Source of the DNA: Paragonimus heterotremus | Lineage: Eukaryota > Platyhelminthes > Trematoda > Plagiorchiida > Troglotrematidae | Assembly (NCBI GenBank): GCA_013368495.1 | Contig: LUCH01002134.1 | Location: 14,351-78,350, forward strand | Length of the DNA stretch: 64,000 bases | Direction of reading: 5' to 3' | Shown here: positions 58,010 through 64,000 of the stretch, piece by piece | How the letters are laid out: each line of letters starts with the position of its first letter | Numbering within the stretch: the first letter of the stretch is position 1 | Program-made: the position numbers and the translations under genes | The notes under the pieces: generated by a model | Database searches by the model: none | Told to the model about the DNA's origin: nothing | The model's input: the letters and a program-made list of their open reading frames with translations, nothing else

Positions 58010-61000
58010 AACATTCAGCATCAAGCTGCCTACAACCTTACAAGCAAACGACCAAACAACGACAACATTCACGCTACTGGGCTCGGTTAGCCGCTAACTC
58101 ACCTAAAATCTCCAGCCACCGACACTGTCAGTCGCGAGGGCCCAAGCCCGGGCGCCAAATCCGATCTACAGTGGTCGACCCCATCGTGAATGATTTCATT
58201 CCTCTACGCCAAGTAGTCATCAGTCCACATCGCACCTTGCGCCAGTCGGCCGCAGCGTCGGCTAAGAGTGGTCGGTGTGGCAGACGACTAGTTGCCATCC
58301 CTAGTACATAACCCAATCATCTAAGTCTGTGCGAGTGCAGAAAGTGAATACAAGAATTCGTTTGAAAATCACTAACATATCCGCTTCTTAACCTCCTCGT
58401 TGTTTACTAGATGGTGCTACTTGCTACCAGCGATTGAACGCAGAGGAGGGTTCACGTTTTCTCCACTGAGCGGCCAGGTTTCGATGCAGTAAAACAATAC
58501 AGCCCTCACTGTTGTCTGATATACGTGACCTTTAAGCCTCAGAGAAATACCTTTCTGTCGCCACAGGTGCCTCATGTTACCGAACACCGTCCAAGCCTTG
58601 AAAATACGCGTTTCCACTTCATTCCTTACACGTCCGCCGCCACAGCTGATGCAGCTTCCCGGGTATACACACCAGTCAACAACCTCCATGACTTCCTTAC
58701 ATAACATTAAATCTACGAAATCACAGCAATTTTACAGAAGTACTTTGCATTTTGAAACTGCAAGATGCATTGTGAATTATTTAGAAGAGTGAAACTGTCT
58801 GACGTTGTTTGTGCTGCTTGGAAGTTGTCAAACAACAACACCTTGTCGGCATCATAATCAAGATCAGTCAATGTTCAACCAAGTAGGAGGCCCACGCTGG
58901 CATCATTTAAGTGCCGCTGACAGTCCTCCATTATTTCGTCTATGACGAAAGTGAACAAAAATGGTGAAAGGGGGCAGCCCTGACGGACGCCGCTCCCGGT
59001 GCTGAAACTGTCAGACCGTTCACCGTAAACCTTAACCTGAGCCGAGGTATGGGAGTAAAGCGCCGACAGAATGTTCACATACTTGGTTGGTACACCTCTG
59101 CGTTTAAGCGACTCTAAAAGTCTGGATCGATACACCTAATCGAACGCATCTTTATACGAGAGAAATTTACGGCAATTGTTGGCCGACGGTACACACGAAG
59201 CTGCTCCAGAATTTGACGGGGGGTGAAAATGTTATCTATACAACCCTGCTCAAGGCGAAACCCTGCCTGTTCTCCAATGTTTACCTCACGAACTTCAGTG
59301 AGTCGACAAAGCATAATGGATGTCAGAACCCTAGATATGACTGGGGTCAAACTAATCCCCATATAGTTTTCACAAGAGCCCCAGGCTCCTTTCTTGAATA
59401 TGAGAACTATTATCGAATGACCCCATCACGGAGGGATGGTCTCCGTCGTCCACACAAGCTGAAACAACAGAATGGAAACACCCAATAACTCCTCCCCACC
59501 TTCTTCGAACACTGCCGCCATGAGATCACCTGAGCCAAGACCCCTATCACGTTTGAGAACCAAGATACAATTGCGAACCTCAGTTTCAGTGAGAGGTGTT
59601 AAATCTACCGACCATGGTGCTACATTACAAGTCTGTGGCGGCAACACAGTAGAAGCAGGGTGCCAGTTAAATTGACCTTCAAAGTGTTCCTCCTAACGCT
59701 CTAACCTTCTGAATTTATTATAGATGAGTGTGTCATCTGTTTCGCTGATAGCTTCACTGACAGACGATCGCCTAGGACCAGTGATACGGATCAGCTTGAA
59801 GAGTGTGCCGATGTTCTCTGAAACAAAAGCGGTCTTTATTTAATTAAATTTATCCATCAACCAAGCCTCACGATTGGCCTTCAGGCAACGTTTTAGCTCC
59901 TTAAGGGTATCTCTTCAAGACTTGTTGTATGAACTGCTAGAAGGAATGTTCCGTCTAGCATCTAACAACTCCAGGGATTTCTGTGAGATTTGGTTAACCC
60001 ATGTACCCCCGTGACGCATGCTACAGTACCTGCTTTCCGAATGGCCTGTGAGATTTGAGTCCAGCACTTATTAGGACTTTCGGAGTGAGAACTATTAGGG
60101 CAGCTTTCTAAGCTGGTTTCGTACTTTTGTCTTACCGATGGTACAGCTAGTTGCTCAACAGCTAGTCGTTGCTGTCGGTTGGGTCGTGGCCCAGCAAAAG
60201 TAAGAACAAAATGACAATATACCAATGCATCATCTGAATCCAAGTATGTGCTCCAATAAGAACGACAGTCTTGGATGGCACCCTATCATTCATAACTAAC
60301 CGCTACGTGGTCTTTCTGAGACCAGGTCTGATTCGGAGAAGATGGGCACCAAGTACAGCATTGACGTGCACGATGCCTAAAACTAGTTCTGGCTAAAAAT
60401 AGCTTACGCTCAGCGCACAGTTGCAACAATCGCCTACCATTATCTGACCGATGTGACGTTATTCCAAACCTGCCACCTAAACGAGATTCAGCCTCACCAA
60501 GGCGGCCGGTCTGGGCATTCATATCTCTTAACAGAACGACTCTATCAGAGCCAAGTGTCGACCGAATGAGAGCGACCTGAGCCGAGTAAATTGCGTCCTT
60601 GAAACCGACGTCATTACAGTCAGTAGGAGCGTGAGCAGACACAACGAAAGGATTCCTGAAAGTCTTGCGTCTAGAGCTAGGCTTAACTGAACCTGCCAAG
60701 CGGACGGCACAAAGTCTACTGTTAACAGGAATCCAATCTAGCAATGTGGCTGCAGCCATCGTGCTGGGGACTGTACCTACTACAATCTGACCTGTAACGG
60801 CGGCTGTGAAGTCACCCAAAGTGTATAACCAGTGTCGGGTAGACAACGCAGGTGATGTTAGTTCCATACGTTGAATACTGTCCCGTATTCTAGTCTCTGA
60901 GATACAGCAGACATCGACATACAATGAGTCTAACGTTCGTGCAAGAGTGGCCTGTTGACCTATCCGTTTAAGCATGCGAACACTGAAAGCACCTATATTA

Positions 61001-61205
61001 ATTCGCACTCTGTGTCTAAGCAAGGGACGAGGGAGGCCTGAAGCTGAATGGCAAGAGACGGAACTTACCGGCTCAGCGTTACCATGGTTAGCTACATCTG
61101 TCGTGGGACCTGTAGAGCCATTATCAGAAATGGAGGTCGGAAGGGGCCTATCTGCTGTTTGCAGCAGATAGGGCAACCCGGTTTATAATGCGAGACGGCC
61201 GATGC
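58010..61205 (-). pseudogene. RTE-type LINE copy A, near full length, broken
   Basis: Minus strand. The AP-endonuclease part (61176-60286, 296 codons) has RINIGAFSVRMLKRIGQQAT, ISETRI, APTDC, RDMNAQTG, RSDNGRRLLQLC and DHVAVSY. It continues through SVRQKYETSLES (60243-59962), then TETEVRNCILVLKRDRG, then RT blocks GISLTPVISRVL, EQAGFRLEQGCIDNIF (59362-59114) and SGVRQGCPLSPFLFTFVIDE (59135-58875). The catalytic box near 58840 reads DLDYDADK where YADD is expected. The C-terminal part has FKAWTVFGNMRHLWRQKGIS and the WLGHVL-like tail ending RDxxxxWLE near 58100. There are stops and frameshifts throughout. The 3' end is only approximate. Confidence 0.85.
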
Positions 61206-61224
61206 AGTATGGAATTACTTGTGT

Positions 61225-61570
61225 TATGATTATTCGTGATTGCGTGTGGGCTGAGATACTGTCAGAACGTCCAGACCTAGACAACAGAACGATCAGGGTT
61301 CTCAATCAAAGCCTTTGGCTCAAAAGCCTATACCGCAAGGCAGCGGGTGAGTGGTAGTGTACCAAAACTGGCATATTTTTCGGAAAAAGATGCCAAACTT
61401 TTTCCAACCCCTACCCTGGACGACTAGCAGACTGGTACATCAGACCTCCACCTATTGGTCTGCCTGGTGTGAGTGACTCTGTCGGCGTGGTGGCCACACC
61501 GTCCAGTTTAGCCCAATAGGTCATCGAGATGCGCAAGCCGTCACACCACGTCAAGGTCCAGTTTCATTGT
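61225..61570 (+). repeat. Inverted 5' module of the LINE (M1)
   Basis: About 330 bp that is the reverse complement, at high identity, of 63020-63350. Shared strings (in M1 orientation) include GGGTTCTCAATCAAA, TTTGGCTCAAAAGCCTATAC, GTCCAGTTTAGCCCAATAGG and GTCAAGGTCCAGT. At 63 kb the module runs directly into the 5' end of LINE copy B in the LINE's own orientation; here it lies upstream of copy A but flipped. It ends near a CATCATCATCATC run. Twin-priming-type 5' inversion is the likely cause. Confidence 0.7.
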
Positions 61571-61584
61571 GACATCATCATCAT

Positions 61585-63015
61585 CAACATAGACAGTCAT
61601 GAATGAAGTCCCGCCACCCATGACTAACAGCTACGTGATCTATCTGAGACTAGGCCTGATTTAGAGAAGGTGGGCACCAAGTATCAACACCATCATAACA
61701 GCCATGAGCCTGACCAAAAGCTACTGTGGTTCGGGCCGCCGCTCACCTCAACAGTGACGTGGAATATCCTAGAAGAAAACGTTACTAAGAAGGTTGAACA
61801 TTATTAAAAGAAGACTAAACGGAAGAACTAGAAATGGTATGGATACAGGTACGCTATTGACTGCGACACACCAGCATCTCCGATAGCGTCTCTAACCAGT
61901 GGTTTAAGTGATCACGAGGACCCCATCTAGGCAGGTGACACTTACCCACTTTGCTCAAAGGAGCAGTCAAGGTCTTCATATTTCGTGACCACGTTGTCGC
62001 TTGACCACTAAGCGGTTTTACCCAATCGTTGGTGGCTTCGGCATATAATGCCCGGTACCGTAAACGATCAGATGACATACAGAGTACGTGACCCAATCCA
62101 AAAAGTATAGGAATGACGTGCAAGATGCCTGAAACCAGTATTGGCTAAAAAGTTTATGCTTGGCGCACAGCTGCAACAATCGCCTACCATTATCTGACCG
62201 ATGTGACGTTATCCTAAACCTGCCACCTAAATGAGACTCGGCCTCACCAAGGCAGCCGGTCTGGGTATTCATATCTCCGGCCAGAACGACTCTATCAGAA
62301 CCGTGTGTCGACGGAAGGCGAGCTGCCAGACCCGAGTAATACACGTTTTTCACGCCGACGTCACCACAGTCAGTAGGAGTGTAAGCAGACATAATGAGAA
62401 AATTTCTGAAGGTTTTACGTCTAGAGCTGGTCTTAGTTGTACCTGCCAAGCGGATGGCACAGTCTGCTTTCAACAGGAATCAAATCTACCAATCTGGCTG
62501 CGGCCGTAGTGCTGACGACTAAACCCAAACCAACCTTACCGACAGCGGTGGCCGTAAAATCACCTGAAGTGTGTAACAAGCATCGGGTAGACAGTGTGGG
62601 TGCTGTTAGTCCCATACGTTGACTATTGTCCTAGATTCTGGTCTCGAAGACACTGAGATTCAGCGAGTCTAACGTTCGTGCGATAGCGGCCTGCTGGCCC
62701 AACTGTTCCAGCGTGCGAACGTTGGAGGCACCTATATTAATTCGTATTTTAGGTCTAAGCAAGAGACGAGGGAGGTTTGAGGCTGAATGGTAAGAGGTAG
62801 TACTTACTGATATAGTGTTATTGTGATTTGCTATGTCTGTTATAGGACCAGTAGAGTAGTCATCGGAAATGGGTGTCAGGAAGGGCCTGAGAGCTAAGTT
62901 TGATAGATCAGTGGGGGATGGGTCATCAGCAGCATGTTTTTGCCTATCCACCGTGTTGTAAGCAGCAGATAGGACGACCCTGTTTACACTGGGAGACGGC
63001 CGATGCAGCACGAAA
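61585..63015 (-). pseudogene. RTE-type LINE copy B, endonuclease part only, with nested insert
   Basis: Minus strand. The N-terminal leader at 63011-62631 (KIRINIGASNVRTLEQLGQQ) is followed by frameshifted endonuclease segments at 62615-62433 and 62473-62110 (RLAGTTKTSSRRKTFRNFL, APTDC-like TPTDCGDVG, AGDMNTQTG, HRSDNGRRLLQLC). The endonuclease end resumes at 61680-61600. The RT half is missing. Between the two endonuclease pieces sits a 418-bp insertion listed separately. Copy B keeps GDMN, where copy A has RDMN. Confidence 0.8.
61685..62102 (-). mobile_element. 5'-truncated RTE LINE 3' end nested in copy B
   Basis: The minus frame encodes the LINE C-terminus: LFGLGHVLCMSSDRLRYRAL, ATNDWVKPLSGQATTWSRNM, RWGPRDHLNHWLETLSEML. 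It corresponds to the 58128-58316 segment of copy A. It interrupts the endonuclease of copy B, and AAGTAT is present on both sides (61679-61684 and 62103-62108), consistent with a 6-bp target-site duplication. The 3' tail reads GCTGTTATGATGGTGTTG on the minus strand, an ATG-like microsatellite tail such as RTE elements carry. Confidence 0.7.
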
Positions 63016-63019
63016 TTAC

Positions 63020-63350
63020 TGGACCTTGACGCCGTATGACGGCCTGCGTATCTCGATGACCTATTGGGCTAAACTGGACGATGTGACCACCACACCGACA
63101 GAGTCACTCATGCCAAGCAGGCTAACAGGTAGAGGTCCGAGACACCACAATCACCTGGTCTTCCAGGTTAGGGGTTGGAAGAAGGTTGGCATCTTTTTCC
63201 GGAAAGAGTACTCGTTCCCGTTCACTGCCACCTACTCGATGCTTTGCGGTATAGGCTTTTGAGCCAAAGGTTTTGATTGAGAACCCTAATCGTTCTTCTG
63301 TCCAGGTTTGGACGTTCTGGCAGTATCTCGGCCCACACAACCATGAATAC
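63020..63350 (-). repeat. 5' module of LINE copy B (M2)
   Basis: Directly continues the 5' side of copy B on the minus strand and is the inverted counterpart of 61225-61570. Probably part of the element's 5' untranslated region. Frames here are open on both strands for 60-120 codons, without recognised protein. Confidence 0.65.
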
Positions 63351-63764
63351 TTACAACAGAGAATTCATAGGGATCCCTCATATTCACCATGGTTTATGCT
63401 TGAAATAAAACATCCGATATTGCGATTGATTGTTCTGTATACGCCGTGTTGTTGAACTGACTAATACGGATAGTTTATTTGAAATCGTAACACAACATAC
63501 AACTAGTAAAATCCGTAAATTCACTTAGTGTTTTGGAAGGGTTAGTTTGATATTATTTCTAGAACGGCTTGTAAGCAGTCTGTTCACAATTTGTCCAGTA
63601 ATTTTGAATTTTCAATCGTCCTCACGCAACCTCCGTTTAATGCTGTTTTCTGCTGACAGATTTTATTAATCTTCTGATCAAGCAGTAGGCAAGTGAAACA
63701 GTCTCAAACTCAGTGTATTTGGGAATGGACGTTGTTGACTCAGATGAGACCCAACTGTAAAAAG
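63351..63764. other. Spacer
   Basis: AT-rich, nothing recognised. Confidence 0.45.
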
Positions 63765-63850
63765 TCAGAATTCCGGCTGGATTCGAACCAGCGACAGAAG
63801 CAGCATGCTTAAAGGCGGCAGGCGCTCCACCAGCTAAACTATGAAGGCCC
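63765..63850 (-). repeat. tRNA-like sequence, probably tRNA-derived SINE or tRNA pseudogene
   Basis: Minus strand: A box TAGCTGGTGGAGCG (63823-63836), then B box GGTTCGAATCC (63779-63789) inside a perfect 5-bp T stem (GCTGG/CCAGC). A T5 run follows in the downstream direction (minus-strand GACTTTTTAC), which could terminate Pol III. The acceptor ends do not pair and no convincing anticodon stem forms, so a functional tRNA is unlikely. It is not the same head as the hammerhead SINE. Confidence 0.5.
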
Positions 63851-64000
63851 CGCCAGGAGCTCGGAAATTTCATATTTGACCTCAGTTACCCACCTGTCCC
63901 ATTATCTCACACAGAATCCATCAAATGATCCAGGGGATCGACTGCCCAGGCAGGATTTCTCGAACAGTACACGCTGGAATCCACCAACGCCACTGTTGAG
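63851..64000. other. Right edge of window
   Basis: No feature recognised in the last 150 bp. Confidence 0.4.

Noticed and set aside
60974..61171. Plus-strand ORFs within the 58-63 kb LINE copies
   Set aside because: They are antisense shadows of the minus-strand endonuclease and RT frames.
63765..63850. Functional tRNA gene
   Set aside because: Acceptor and anticodon stems do not pair.
1..64000. CRISPR arrays, bacterial operons, ribosome binding sites
   Set aside because: No regularly spaced direct repeats or operon structure were seen; spliced exons and SINE/LINE content show a eukaryotic genome.

Overview
The window is eukaryotic, intron-rich and AT-rich, and most likely comes from a digenean flatworm (trematode). 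Three things point there: the mobile elements (an RTE-type LINE with an AP endonuclease of the kind common in flukes, Penelope-like elements, and a tRNA-headed SINE carrying a hammerhead ribozyme like the schistosome Sm-alpha family); long introns with small phase-matched exons; and no bacterial operon structure. The organism is inferred, not proven.

One host gene is certain. A plus-strand PDE9-type cGMP phosphodiesterase runs from about 9.63 kb to 46.52 kb. Eleven exons with matching phases and GT/AG borders are recognised (10063-10133, 14419-14518, 14905-14992, 18750-18824, 22389-22475, 27181-27368, 30352-30508, 34194-34310, 41418-41522, 42922-43050, 46399-46524). An 8-nt initiator exon at 9631-9638 is proposed. 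Together they give a 416-residue protein: an N-terminal helical/coiled-coil segment followed by a complete HD-type catalytic domain. A polyadenylation signal lies about 85 bp after the stop.

The introns hold SINE copies (12.8, 20.1-20.5, 21.4 and 23.8 kb), a decayed restriction-like-endonuclease LINE (35.3-36.1 kb, minus), a GC-richer open block ending in a palindromic poly(A) signal (36.4-37.0 kb), a LINE RT scrap beside TA microsatellites (38.1-38.5 kb), and several unassigned ORFs.

From 46.5 kb onward I see no certain host gene. The region is a graveyard of retroelements: a Penelope endonuclease scrap (50.1 kb, minus), a decayed RTE RT (50.4-51.6 kb, plus), a Penelope copy with RT and GIY-YIG parts (52.3-53.9 kb, plus), a head-to-head SINE pair forming a large palindrome (55.6-56.1 kb), a SINE (57.5-57.76 kb), and two minus-strand RTE LINE copies (58.0-61.2 and 61.6-63.0 kb), one with a nested insertion flanked by a target-site repeat.

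The strongest hunting result is a set of hammerhead ribozyme motifs. Two short-stem hammerheads lie about 90-100 bp beyond the endonuclease ends of both Penelope copies, in the same orientation as each copy. A separate hammerhead sits in the tRNA-derived SINE. In the best SINE copy every core nucleotide is kept except the catalytic G12, and the SINEs repeatedly occur as inverted head-to-head pairs.
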